Below are positions 49,914-58,668 of a DNA stretch of 64,000 bases, piece after piece. Position 1 is the stretch's first letter, and every line of letters starts with the position of its first letter. The stretch covers positions 1,798,001-1,862,000 of the forward strand of contig NZ_CP040948.1 in NCBI RefSeq assembly GCF_006363955.1, given 5' to 3'. The notes under the pieces were generated by a model. That model did no database searches, was not told the DNA's origin, and worked only from the letters and a program-made list of their open reading frames with translations. Source of the stretch: Methylophilus medardicus. Lineage in GTDB: Bacteria > Pseudomonadota > Gammaproteobacteria > Burkholderiales > Methylophilaceae. The translations under genes were made by a program, and so were the position numbers.

Positions 49914-52151
49914 ATGAGTATTAAATTGACTACTATGAAACGTCCTGCCACTCCCCGTCTCACCCCTCGTCCTGTATTGATGGCCTTTGGTTTTTTGATG
50001 GCTAGCGCCGCGCTACCAGTCACAACGTTAAGTGCTGCAGAAAGCAATGTCATCGAGCTAGAAACCGTTGAGGTGAAGGCAAGTAAAAAAAGCGACACCA
50101 AGCCCATCAGAGGCTATAACGCCAAACGCTCCAGCACGGCTACCCGTACCGATACCGACTTGATCAATGTGCCGCAAGCCATTACGGTCATTACCCGTGA
50201 CATGATGCAAGACCAGTCTATGCAAAGCATTGCTGATGCCGTGCGCTATGTGCCCGGCGTGCAAGCCGCACAAGGCGAAGGCAATCGCGATCAACTGGTG
50301 TTGCGCGGCAACCAGACCACGAGCGACTTGTTTGTGGATGGCATGCGCGACGACATTCAAACCTATCGTGATTTATACAACACTGACCGTATCGAGGTTT
50401 TAAAAGGCCCCAACGGCATGATCTTTGGTCGAGGTGGCGCGGGTGGTGTGATCAATCGGGTCAGCAAAAAAGCCGGTTGGGACCCAGTGAAAGACCTCAG
50501 CGTCAGCTATGGCAGCTTTGATCACCGTCGCATCAGCGCAGACTACGGTCAGGGACTGACGGACGAAGTGGCATTCAGACTCAATGCGGTCTATGAAAAC
50601 TCTAATTCTTACCGTGATGGCGTGGATTTACGACGCTATGGTTTTTCACCGACGTTTACGATCAAGCCAGGCGATAAAACCGAAATGGTATTGAGTGCAG
50701 AGTACTTTAAAGACGAGCGCATTGCAGACCGGGGGGTGCCTGCACAGGCAACACGCACGGGCGCACTGACGACAACCAATGCAGATTTTAATCGCCGACC
50801 ATTCAGAATTGGCGATTATGATCAGTTTTTTGGTAATGCTAAGCTCAGCCCAACCGAGACGGAAACCGTTGCCTTCAATGCAGCAATCAGCCACGCTTTT
50901 GATAACGGTGTGCAAGTCAAAAATAGCTCACGATTAGCCTTTTATGATAAGTATTATCAGAATGTTTTTGCTAACAGCCCAGTGAGCACCACAGGCCTAC
51001 TCAGTCTCGCCGCCTACAGAGATGAAACCAAACGTGAAAATCTGATTAATCAGACGGATATTACTTACACACTGAAAACCGGTGAAGTTGAGCACAATGT
51101 ATTAGGTGGCTTTGAAATCAATATACAAGATACGCGAAACAACCGTACTGCACCGACGGGAACAACAGACGATAATGGCACATTTACCTCGACCGCATCC
51201 TCCCAGTCGCCTTTTGGTGTGCCAGTAAACTTCAATCGGTTGGTGAGAAATCAGCAAAGTGACTTCACAGTAATGGGTGTCTACATGCAAGACCAGATCG
51301 TATTTAACCCCCAATGGCAAGCGGTCATAGGCTTGCGGCATGATCGTATTGATACAGACTTCAGGGATCTGAGACCAACAGCGCCTGTGAGTAACATCAA
51401 CGTAACCAACAACTTACTCTCACCACGCGCTGGTTTAATCTTTAAACCAAGTGACAATAGCTCAATCTATGCGAACTATAGCACCTCATATGTTCCACGC
51501 GCCGGCGATCAGCTCATTGGACTTACTGTTTCTGCAGCCAGCTTCAAGCCAGAAAAGTTTGTGAACAAAGAAATTGGTGCCAAGTGGGATATCCTACCAT
51601 CCCTGTCATTAACGGCTGCAATCTTTAAACTGGAGCGGGAGAACATATTGGCTGCTGACCCAAACTCACCAGCCAATAACATCTTGATCGATGGCCAAGA
51701 AACTACTGGCCTAGAGCTTAGTTTGAGCGGAAAAGTTACTGATCAGTGGCAAGTCATGGCTGCTTATACTTTACAAGAAGGCGAAACGACCAAACAGCAA
51801 GGGGCTGGTAACGGAGCTATTCTTGCAGGTAGCGCATTAGCGTTAACACCTACTCGCACATTCTCTTTATGGAACAAATACCAAATCAATGATACCTGGG
51901 CAATTGGTGTAGGTATGGTGAGTCGTTCAGAGATGTATGCCGCCCCGCCTACTGCAAGCCAAAGCACAATTCTCCCCGGTTATACCCGCTTTGATGCCGC
52001 AATTTTTGCCAAGCTCAGCCCCAAGTGGGACGCGCAGGTCAACATTGAGAACCTGACCAACAAAGACTATGCATTGTTTGCGCACAACAACAATAACATT
52101 ACGCCGGGAGCGCCATTAAATGCGCGTGCGACCTTGAATTACCATTTTTAA
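49914..52151 (+). CDS. TonB-dependent siderophore receptor
   Basis: A 745-residue outer-membrane receptor. The N-terminus is a signal peptide (cleavage near LSAAES). A TonB box-like stretch (ETVEVKASK) is followed by the plug domain (VPQAITVITRDMMQDQSMQS, LRGNQTTSDLFVDGMRDD, VLKGPNGMIFGRGGAGG) and a 22-strand barrel ending in NYHF. The plug type (VPQAITVI) is that of catecholate/FhuE/Fiu-like ferri-siderophore receptors. Start could be ATG 49914 or 49935. Fur regulation is indicated by the box at 49868. The ligand is not predictable. Confidence 0.92.
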   Translation: MSIKLTTMKRPATPRLTPRPVLMAFGFLMASAALPVTTLSAAESNVIELETVEVKASKKSDTKPIRGYNAKRSSTATRTDTDLINVPQAITVITRDMMQDQSMQSIADAVRYVPGVQAAQGEGNRDQLVLRGNQTTSDLFVDGMRDDIQTYRDLYNTDRIEVLKGPNGMIFGRGGAGGVINRVSKKAGWDPVKDLSVSYGSFDHRRISADYGQGLTDEVAFRLNAVYENSNSYRDGVDLRRYGFSPTFTIKPGDKTEMVLSAEYFKDERIADRGVPAQATRTGALTTTNADFNRRPFRIGDYDQFFGNAKLSPTETETVAFNAAISHAFDNGVQVKNSSRLAFYDKYYQNVFANSPVSTTGLLSLAAYRDETKRENLINQTDITYTLKTGEVEHNVLGGFEINIQDTRNNRTAPTGTTDDNGTFTSTASSQSPFGVPVNFNRLVRNQQSDFTVMGVYMQDQIVFNPQWQAVIGLRHDRIDTDFRDLRPTAPVSNINVTNNLLSPRAGLIFKPSDNSSIYANYSTSYVPRAGDQLIGLTVSAASFKPEKFVNKEIGAKWDILPSLSLTAAIFKLERENILAADPNSPANNILIDGQETTGLELSLSGKVTDQWQVMAAYTLQEGETTKQQGAGNGAILAGSALALTPTRTFSLWNKYQINDTWAIGVGMVSRSEMYAAPPTASQSTILPGYTRFDAAIFAKLSPKWDAQVNIENLTNKDYALFAHNNNNITPGAPLNARATLNYHF

Positions 52152-52162
52152 ACTTTGTAGAT

Positions 52163-52192
52163 AAAAAAATGCCCGCCTTGTGCGGGCTTTTT
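52163..52192. terminator. Terminator after the siderophore receptor gene
   Basis: An A run, GCCCGC (52171-52176), CTTGT loop, GCGGGC (52182-52187) and a T run (52188-52192) form a strong bidirectional hairpin terminator 12 bases after the stop codon. Confidence 0.88.
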
Positions 52193-52239
52193 CATGTCGT
52201 GCATCAGCAGGCATCCGCTTAAATGTTAAAATAGCGGTT

Positions 52240-53112
52240 ATGACAAAAGCACATTCCCAAGACTATCTGCATCCCTTTATTTTTGAACAGTCAGCTGTGC
52301 GTGGCAATTGCGTTCAGCTTGATCAAAGCCTGTTTACTGCGTTAGAGCATCAGCCTTTGCCAGCGGCCTTGAAAAAAACCATTGGTGAGTTTACGGCGGC
52401 CAGCGTATTGCTCACGGCGACATTAAAAATGCAAGGCAAACTGATTTTGCAATTGCAGAGCCAAGGCGCGCTGCAGTTACTGGTGGTCGAATGCACCTCA
52501 GACTTGAGTATTCGTGCCACGGCGAAAGTCAACGGCGAGCTAGAGGGTGACACGCTGACCGATTGGTTGAAACATGGCCAAATGGTGATCACACTTGTAC
52601 CAGAAGCAGGAGAACCTTATCAAGGCATCGTCCCGCTCGAGGGCGACAGTATTGCCAGCATGCTGGAAAACTATATGTTGCGCTCGCAGCAAATTGATAC
52701 CCGTCTTTGGCTGGCGGCTGAGGGCGACAGCGCAGCAGGCCTGCTGTTGCAAAAGCTACCGCAACAACAAGAAAGTGATCTCGATTGCTGGAACCGCGTA
52801 CAGCATTTGGCAGGCACCGTCAGTGACCGTGAGTTGTTGGATTTAGACGCCGTGACCTTGTTGCAGCGCCTATTCGTAGAAGAGGATGTGCGTTTGTTTA
52901 GCAGCCGCGAAGTGCTGGCCTATTGCAGCTGCTCACAAACCACAGTCACCAATATGTTGCAAATGCTCGGATTGGCCGAAGTGCGTAGTATTTTGGACGA
53001 ACAAGGCAGTGTGCAGATTCAATGCGATTTTTGTAATAAACATTATGTGGTGGATGAACAAGAGGCCATGGGCCTATTTGACGCCGACGATGACCATGCG
53101 CTCACCCACTAA
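52240..53112 (+). CDS. hslO: Hsp33 redox-activated chaperone
   Basis: A 290-residue holdase activated by oxidation. The C-terminal zinc site carries four cysteines, CSCS and CDFC about 30 residues apart (AYCSCSQTTV; IQCDFCNKHY). The N-terminal domain opens with YLHPFIFEQSAVRGNCVQLD. I start it at ATG 52240 (MTKAHSQDYL); the open frame upstream overlaps the terminator. It protects proteins under oxidative heat stress in the cytoplasm. Confidence 0.93.
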   Translation: MTKAHSQDYLHPFIFEQSAVRGNCVQLDQSLFTALEHQPLPAALKKTIGEFTAASVLLTATLKMQGKLILQLQSQGALQLLVVECTSDLSIRATAKVNGELEGDTLTDWLKHGQMVITLVPEAGEPYQGIVPLEGDSIASMLENYMLRSQQIDTRLWLAAEGDSAAGLLLQKLPQQQESDLDCWNRVQHLAGTVSDRELLDLDAVTLLQRLFVEEDVRLFSSREVLAYCSCSQTTVTNMLQMLGLAEVRSILDEQGSVQIQCDFCNKHYVVDEQEAMGLFDADDDHALTH

Positions 53113-53131
53113 CCATCAGCGAAGTGCCGCA

Positions 53132-53932
53132 CTAAGCCAGCGATAGCGCCAAACGTTGGCGCTGGCACTCAAACAGGGCCACGGCGGTCGCTGCGGCGGC
53201 ATTGAGTGATTCCAGTGCTAATGTCCCCTGATGCGCCATCGGAATCGTGATGCAAGTATCCACTGCAGATTGAAGTGCCTTCGAAATCCCGGCGCCCTCG
53301 TTCCCTACCGCAAACAACAGCGGCTCACGTAGATTTTGTTGGTACAAGCTATCGCCTTGCATGGTCAGGGCGAGTGTCTGACCGCCAAACGCACTCACCA
53401 GAGACAGTGCGTTGACGCCTTCAACCACCGGCAGCACAAATTGTGCGCCTTGCCCCCCACGCAACGCCTTGGGTGACCAAGCATCGGTACAGCCTTGAGT
53501 CAGGTAGGCAATTTGTACGCCAGCGGCAGCGGCTGTGCGTAACATGCTGCCCAGATTGCCCGGGTCCTGAATATCTTCAATCAGTAGGGCAAAGTCTATG
53601 GTGGATGGCACAACAGCCTCAGGAATATCGACCAGCGCCATCACGCCGCTGCTGGAAGCCACTGGTGTTAATTCGGCAAACATCAACGTGGGCAACAACA
53701 TGGTATCCACATCCGCTAACTGTTGAATCAGCCCAGTCGCCTCTACACTGCTCTGTCCTTCAGGAATAATCAACAGCCGCGGTTCGCCATACACCTGCCA
53801 ATAAGCCTCAATCAGATGAACACCCTCTAAAAGGCTGGACGCTGTTTTCTTCCGTTCACGCGACTGGTCAACCAGTTTGCGTAATTGTTTAAAGACGGGG
53901 TTATCGCGCGAAGTAATGTGTTTAAAAGCCAT
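53132..53932 (-). CDS. TrmH/SpoU-family RNA 2'-O-methyltransferase
   Basis: A 266-residue SPOUT-class methyltransferase. A short N-terminal substrate-binding domain starts ITSRDNPVFKQLRKLVDQSR. The knotted domain has the three family motifs: LLIEDIQDPGNLGSMLRTAA, LLFAVGNEGAGISKAL, and IPMAHQGTLALESLNAAAAT. The start is ATG 53932; a longer frame to 54028 would overlap the divergent rsuA-type gene. It probably methylates a ribose in 23S rRNA. The gene converges on hslO. Confidence 0.9.
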   Translation of the reverse strand: MAFKHITSRDNPVFKQLRKLVDQSRERKKTASSLLEGVHLIEAYWQVYGEPRLLIIPEGQSSVEATGLIQQLADVDTMLLPTLMFAELTPVASSSGVMALVDIPEAVVPSTIDFALLIEDIQDPGNLGSMLRTAAAAGVQIAYLTQGCTDAWSPKALRGGQGAQFVLPVVEGVNALSLVSAFGGQTLALTMQGDSLYQQNLREPLLFAVGNEGAGISKALQSAVDTCITIPMAHQGTLALESLNAAAATAVALFECQRQRLALSLA

Positions 53933-54046
53933 GCGATGATTATACTTGAATTGATCAGGGGGCTTGTGGCGGCTTACCGCTCTTTTACATGCGTGTGGCC
54001 AAGCAACCACGCCATGGCCCGGCGCCAATTCACGTATAATCTCGCT

Positions 54047-54763
54047 ATGGCAAAATTATTAGACTTAGAACGTATTCTGCACCGGCAGGGCTTTGGCACG
54101 CGTAAGATGTGCCGCATTTTAATCATCAACCAAGCCGTGACGGTCAATGGCGAAATATGCGATGATCCAGACGCTAAGTTTGCACTCGATGACCAGTTGC
54201 ATTTCACCGTCGATGGCGACGCTTGGCAATATCGTGAACATAGTTATTTGCTCATGCACAAGCCAGCGCACTATGAGTGCACGCACAAAACGCAATTTCA
54301 TCCCACCATTTACACATTGCTGCCCGAGCCGCTGGTGGCACGGGGCGTACAATGTATCGGTAGGCTGGATGAAGATACCACCGGTTTGATTTTACTGTCT
54401 GACGATGGGCAGTTCATTCATAAAGTCAGCTCACCCAAACACCATGTCCCCAAAGTGTATGCCGTCACCTGCAAACATCGTTTGAGTGACGAAGATCTGC
54501 AACATTTGTTGTCGGGCGTTAAATTGATCGATGAAGAAGAAACCATTACCGCCCTCGCCGTCACCCGTCGCACAGAAACACTCATAGAAATGACATTGGC
54601 CGAAGGCAAATACCATCAGGTCAAGCGAATGATTGCCGCCATTGGCAATCGCGTGGAGGAACTCCAGCGCATCCGTATCGGCCAACTGACCTTACCAGAT
54701 GATCTAGCCGCTGGCCAATGGCGTTGGTTATCTGCCGAGGACTTAATCGCAGTACAATCCTAA
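54047..54763 (+). CDS. rsuA: RsuA-family rRNA pseudouridine synthase
   Basis: A 238-residue protein with an S4 domain (LDLERILHRQGFGTRKMCRI) and the RluB/RsuA catalytic domain. The catalytic aspartate is in IGRLDEDTTGLILLSDDGQF, and the family tail is MTLAEGKYHQVKRMIAAIGN. It makes pseudouridine in rRNA, by best fit 16S position 516. I start it at ATG 54047; the frame is open for 54 codons upstream, but that part overlaps the methyltransferase. RsuA and RluB/E are not fully separable by eye. Confidence 0.85.
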   Translation: MAKLLDLERILHRQGFGTRKMCRILIINQAVTVNGEICDDPDAKFALDDQLHFTVDGDAWQYREHSYLLMHKPAHYECTHKTQFHPTIYTLLPEPLVARGVQCIGRLDEDTTGLILLSDDGQFIHKVSSPKHHVPKVYAVTCKHRLSDEDLQHLLSGVKLIDEEETITALAVTRRTETLIEMTLAEGKYHQVKRMIAAIGNRVEELQRIRIGQLTLPDDLAAGQWRWLSAEDLIAVQS

Positions 54764-54804
54764 GGTAGCGGCTGCATGCAGGCAGCATCATTTAAGGGGA
54801 CATC

Positions 54805-55128
54805 ATGACTTGGCTCGTATTAATTATTGCAGGCTTGTTTGAAACAGCCTGGGCGATTGGCCTGAAATATACCGACGGCTTTTCTAAGTTCTGGCCCTCA
54901 TTTTGGACAATCCTCGCCATGGTGATCAGCGTCTGGTTACTCGGTCTGTGTGTCAAACAGCTGCCTGTAGGCACCGCCTATGCAGTGTGGGTAGGGATTG
55001 GCGCGGTAGGCACGGTGATTGGCGGCATATGGTTATTTAACGAACCAGTGTCAACATTACGTGTCATAAGTTTAGGCTTAATCATGGCCGGTATCATTGG
55101 TTTAAAACTGGCCACTACAACTCCTTGA
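54805..55128 (+). CDS. sugE: SMR-family guanidinium exporter Gdx/SugE
   Basis: A 107-residue four-helix membrane protein. [20 protein letters not shown] has the essential glutamate of the SMR family, and [20 protein letters not shown] is the Gdx/SugE-type core. Family members of this subtype export guanidinium in exchange for protons and are often riboswitch-controlled. The 41 bases between it and the preceding gene are too short for a guanidine-I riboswitch. Ribosome-binding site AAGGGGAC precedes ATG 54805. Confidence 0.9.
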   Translation: MTWLVLIIAGLFETAWAIGLKYTDGFSKFWPSFWTILAMVISVWLLGLCVKQLPVGTAYAVWVGIGAVGTVIGGIWLFNEPVSTLRVISLGLIMAGIIGLKLATTTP

Positions 55129-55202
55129 GTGAGCATCCTGCTGCGCTGACAGCCCCTCCACCTGATGATTAACATCACTTTAAACAAACTGGATGGTTTA
55201 TT

Positions 55203-56174
55203 TTGCAAACACCCGCAATTCCCGCAAATGAAATAGAGCGCTTGCATGTGTTGCGTGCGTTAGCCATTTTGGACACCAAAGCAGAAGAACGCTTTGACCG
55301 GGTCACCAGGATTGCCACCCGCATGTTTAATGTACCGATTGCAATGGTCACGCTGGTAGATGCGAATCGCCAATGGTTCAAATCGTGTATCGGTCTGTCA
55401 ACCACCGAGACATCCAGAGATATCTCCTTTTGCGGCCATGCGATTTTGGGTAATGAAGCCTTTGTGATTCATGATGCCACCGAAGATATTCGGTTTCATG
55501 ACAACCCGCTCGTCATCGGAGAGCCGCACATTCGATTTTATGCTGGCCGGCCAATTCGCACCACGCATGGGTTTAAAATTGGCACGCTGTGTCTGGTTGA
55601 TTCGCAGCCGCGCACATTTTCAGCCAAAGATATCAATGACTTGGATGATTTGGCCTGTTTGGTTGAAAGTGAGTTAGCGGCCATTGAATTGGCAATCATG
55701 GACGAACTCACTGAATTGAGTAATCGGCGCGGCTTTAGCATGCTGGCAGAAAAATATATCAGTTATTTTCGCCGGCACAAGGTGTTCGCATCGCTGGTGT
55801 TTATCGATTTAAATGGCTTTAAAAGCATCAATGATACGTTTGGCCACGAGGTCGGCGATCAAGCGCTACAAGCTTTCGGCAAAGCCTTGAAACATGTCGG
55901 ACGAAGCTCTGATATTTTAGCCCGGCTGGGCGGCGATGAGTTTGTGGTGTTGCTGTCAGGCACACGGCCGCCTGAGGCGCACTTGTTTATCAAGCGCTTA
56001 AAACAGTATTTAGAAAACGTTAGACAGCAATCACAGCAACCCTATCAAACCTTATTTGCATATGGCGTGGTCGAGTTTGACCCGCATCAGCCAACATCGG
56101 TAGACCAATTGCTGCTTGAAGGCGATGCCTTAATGTATCAACTGAAAAAAAACGGCACGGCAAGTGCAAGTTAA
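55203..56174 (+). CDS. GAF-GGDEF diguanylate cyclase
   Basis: A 323-residue protein. Residues about 20-160 form a GAF domain (RIATRMFNVPIAMVTLVDAN, SFCGHAILG, FYAGRPIRT). Residues about 165-320 form a GGDEF domain with the active site LGGDEFVVLL, so it should make cyclic di-GMP. No EAL domain and no membrane helix are present. The start is TTG 55203, since no better start fits. The signal sensed by the GAF domain is unknown. Confidence 0.88.
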   Translation: MQTPAIPANEIERLHVLRALAILDTKAEERFDRVTRIATRMFNVPIAMVTLVDANRQWFKSCIGLSTTETSRDISFCGHAILGNEAFVIHDATEDIRFHDNPLVIGEPHIRFYAGRPIRTTHGFKIGTLCLVDSQPRTFSAKDINDLDDLACLVESELAAIELAIMDELTELSNRRGFSMLAEKYISYFRRHKVFASLVFIDLNGFKSINDTFGHEVGDQALQAFGKALKHVGRSSDILARLGGDEFVVLLSGTRPPEAHLFIKRLKQYLENVRQQSQQPYQTLFAYGVVEFDPHQPTSVDQLLLEGDALMYQLKKNGTASAS

Positions 56175-56217
56175 CCCGCTTGCCGCACCTTCATTCAACC
56201 GATAATCGATCTAGGCT

Positions 56218-56661
56218 TTAATCGTGACCACGGTGTCCGCGGCCATGATGATGACCATGTTTTTTGCCTTTTTTAGCGCGATGCGGACGGTCATAAGGAT
56301 CCGGCTCGTCAATCACCTTACCCACTACCGCGCCACCTGCACCGCCCACGCCAGCGCCGACCACAGCACCCGTTGTGGTACCACTGACTTTACGGCCGAC
56401 CATTGCCCCCGTCGCACCGCCGGCAGCGCCACCTAAAATCGCCCCCGTTCTTCCAGCGCGCCCAGTCGTGGCCGCCCCGCCCAGTCCGCCGCCCACAGCG
56501 CCGCCAATGACTTCACCGGTCGAGCCACCCAGCACACTGCCAACAGCAGTACCGGCTGCAGCACCGACTCCCCCACCTAAGCCTGTTTCAAGATTGTCCG
56601 CCATGACCTGCGTCGATAACAGTAAAAACACGCTCAATACTTTAAAACTGATGTAATGCTT
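56218..56661 (-). CDS. Glycine-zipper outer-membrane-type protein
   Basis: A 147-residue exported protein. A signal peptide (ISFKVLSVFLLLSTQVMA) precedes a glycine-zipper region made of repeats such as GGGVGAAAGTAVGSVLGG. It ends in a histidine/lysine-rich tail (KKGKKHGHHHGRGHRG) that may bind metal. Start is ATG 56661; an in-frame ATG nine codons earlier would spoil the signal peptide. Glycine-zipper proteins insert in or line membranes. Function is unknown. Confidence 0.75.
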   Translation of the reverse strand, partial: KHYISFKVLSVFLLLSTQVMADNLETGLGGGVGAAAGTAVGSVLGGSTGEVIGGAVGGGLGGAATTGRAGRTGAILGGAAGGATGAMVGRKVSGTTTGAVVGAGVGGAGGAVVGKVIDEPDPYDRPHRAKKGKKHGHHHGRGHRGHD

Positions 56662-56788
56662 CATGACCTGACCTTCGTTGCCTCTCAAAATTAACCAACG
56701 GTAACTTACAATTCGTTCTAGACGCGATTGAATTTATGCTATTTTAGTCGGTCTTGCACTACAACATTGATTCATACACAAAATATTT

Positions 56789-57394
56789 ATGCTCATACGC
56801 CCTTCGCATTACTTTCCTATCCTTTTTGCACTACTGACACTCTCGATCAGCGCTTGTACTGAACCGTTACCCACGCAGGCCGAACAAGCGATTATTAGCC
56901 GTTTTGACCCGAATCAGTATGTGGGGACTTGGTACGAAATCGCTCGTTTGGAAAATCGTTTTGAAAAAGGGCTGGAACAGGTTACCGCTGAATATAGCGC
57001 TGAAGCGGACGGCACACTTAAAGTAGTCAATCGGGGCTTCGACCCTGAAAAAAATGACTGGAGCACGGCTACTGGTAAAGCAAAGTTTGTCGATCCACCC
57101 AATGCAGATGGCAGCCGCACGGGCCGCCTCAAGGTGTCTTTCTTTGGGCCATTTTATGGCGACTACCATATTCTCGAATTAGACCAACCTTATTACAACT
57201 ACGCGTTGGTCAGCAGTGGTCGCGACTATCTTTGGATACTCTCGCGTACACCACAATTGGCTTATCCCATTAAACAGCACCTGATGGCAAAAGCCAAAGC
57301 GCTGGGTTTTGCCACCGAGCAGCTACTGTTCATCCGTCAAGCCAACCAGATCGAGTACGAAACCGGTCGACATGTGATGCCGCAGCAGCAATAA
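56789..57394 (+). CDS. blc: Outer-membrane lipocalin
   Basis: A 201-residue lipoprotein. The lipobox is LSISAC, so it is anchored by lipid. The lipocalin signature DPNQYVGTWYEIARLENRFE carries the conserved GTWYEIAR. DYLWILSRTPQL near the end also fits Blc. Family members bind fatty acids or lysophospholipids at stress or stationary phase. Its neighbours are envelope stress genes. Confidence 0.92.
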   Translation: MLIRPSHYFPILFALLTLSISACTEPLPTQAEQAIISRFDPNQYVGTWYEIARLENRFEKGLEQVTAEYSAEADGTLKVVNRGFDPEKNDWSTATGKAKFVDPPNADGSRTGRLKVSFFGPFYGDYHILELDQPYYNYALVSSGRDYLWILSRTPQLAYPIKQHLMAKAKALGFATEQLLFIRQANQIEYETGRHVMPQQQ

Positions 57395-57442
57395 CTCTTT
57401 GCGGGTCCAGCCGCGGGCACGCTGCTGCGCGCCGCCCGCAGT

Positions 57443-57874
57443 TCATTGCGGGTCTGTGGGGGTGTTGCCAGCCGCTGGCACGTCCATTGGTTCATTACCC
57501 GCCGCTGGTGCTTCCATCATCGGGTCCAAGCCATCTGGCGCCGGCGCAGCCACTACTTCACCGGTCTCGTAGCGCAATGAACCAAGCACTGCATACACAC
57601 CCTCTGACTGCTTAGCCAGCTTCGTCACAGTTTCAGCATCCTGTTTCGAGGCAACTTCACCTCGCAGTTGCACAACGCCTTCTGCATCGGCATCCACTTG
57701 TACCGCAGAGATGTCTATGCCCTGATTTTGCAGGCTGGTTTTAACATTATTCACCACAGTGTCACTCGGCAAAAAGTGATACATTGGCTCGCCTTTGGCC
57801 ATCGCATGCACACTTGCGGAAAGCAATGCTGCAATTAATGTACTCTGGATCAGATATCGGTTCATCGTTATCAT
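57443..57874 (-). CDS. Exported BON-domain protein
   Basis: A 143-residue protein. A signal peptide (NRYLIQSTLIAALLSASVHA) is followed by one BON domain (VVNNVKTSLQNQGIDISAVQ, VVQLRGEVASKQDAETVTKL) and a Pro/Ala/Met-rich tail (MEAPAAGNEPMDVPAAGNTP). BON domains bind phospholipid or peptidoglycan; OsmY is the best known. I start at ATG 57874 (or 57865); a longer frame lacks a signal sequence. Confidence 0.8.
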   Translation of the reverse strand: MITMNRYLIQSTLIAALLSASVHAMAKGEPMYHFLPSDTVVNNVKTSLQNQGIDISAVQVDADAEGVVQLRGEVASKQDAETVTKLAKQSEGVYAVLGSLRYETGEVVAAPAPDGLDPMMEAPAAGNEPMDVPAAGNTPTDPQ

Positions 57875-57962
57875 GATGTTGCCTTTCTGTTGAATAAAGG
57901 GGGCGGATTGTTCAAGTTGTACAGAGGATGAATCAGTCAACACATGCAGAACAACCCGCCGT

Positions 57963-58007
57963 AAAAAAAAAGCAAGCTACGCAATGGGGAGAGAGTCAGT
58001 AGCTTGC
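57963..58007 (-). terminator. Terminator after the EF-hand/BON gene
   Basis: Read on the minus strand, GCAAGCTAC (58007-57999) pairs with GTAGCTTGC (57980-57972), followed by nine T. It lies 14 bases beyond the stop codon of the EF-hand/BON gene. Confidence 0.88.
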
Positions 58008-58020
58008 GAGGGGGTGTTTA

Positions 58021-58536
58021 TTAACCTTTTACCACGATGGCATTTTTGACAGATTTGACGCCTTCAACGCCAGCCACCAATTCCTCGGCTTTAGACTTCA
58101 GCGACGCCTCAGACACAAATCCACTGATCAGCACCTCACCTTTGTGCGTTTCTACGCTAATCTTGAGTGACTTGAAAGCCTCTTCTTCTAGCAAGCGCGC
58201 TTTCACTTTGGTGGTGATCCAACTATCAGACATGGCGCCTTTAATGGCTTTTTGACTGGTTTGCGTTTTCAGCTCAGCATATTCTTCATAACTTAGGCTG
58301 CCATCTTTGTCATGGTCATACGCCTTGAAGTCACGCTGCTTGACCGCTTTATCTTGTTGGACCTCGGACCAAGTCAGGGTTTGATTGGTATTTTTGTCGA
58401 GGGCGTTAAATTGTTCCAGATATGGTTTATCACCGTTCTGGACTTCCTGCAAATCGAATGCAAAGGCATTTAATGTGATGGTTGCTGCCAACAGGCCGCC
58501 AAAAATTGTGGCTTGTGTATAGGTTGAGATTGACAT
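58021..58536 (-). CDS. Exported EF-hand plus BON-domain protein
   Basis: A 171-residue protein. A signal peptide (TQATIFGGLLAATITLNAFA) is followed by an EF-hand pair (ALDKNTNQTLTWSE and YDHDKDGSLSYEEY, about 45-90) and a C-terminal BON domain (ITTKVKARLLEEEAFKSLKI to VVKG). The EF-hand loop DHDKDGSLSYEE is canonical for calcium. The combination suggests an envelope protein whose contact is tuned by calcium. Expression is probably single-gene; terminator at 57963-58007. Confidence 0.82.
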   Translation of the reverse strand: MSISTYTQATIFGGLLAATITLNAFAFDLQEVQNGDKPYLEQFNALDKNTNQTLTWSEVQQDKAVKQRDFKAYDHDKDGSLSYEEYAELKTQTSQKAIKGAMSDSWITTKVKARLLEEEAFKSLKISVETHKGEVLISGFVSEASLKSKAEELVAGVEGVKSVKNAIVVKG

Positions 58537-58668
58537 GAGTGTCTCCTTTTTTGTAAGTCAAAACAGTTCGCTGTCTTGTGTTGCCATACTAATGGGGAAA
58601 GCACTTGGGGTCAGTCGTCCAGCGACTGAATCCCCTGTCAGAATGGGACTACATGGGCGCGCGCGGCT

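Noticed and set aside
53885-54046. Longer start for the RsuA-type synthase (and, on the other strand, 53933-54028 for the methyltransferase)
   Set aside because: Both extensions overlap each other and lie outside family-conserved sequence. Internal starts give standard N-termini.
54764-54804. Guanidine riboswitch before the Gdx/SugE gene
   Set aside because: Only 41 bases separate it from the preceding gene, and no riboswitch-like pairing with the conserved loops was seen.
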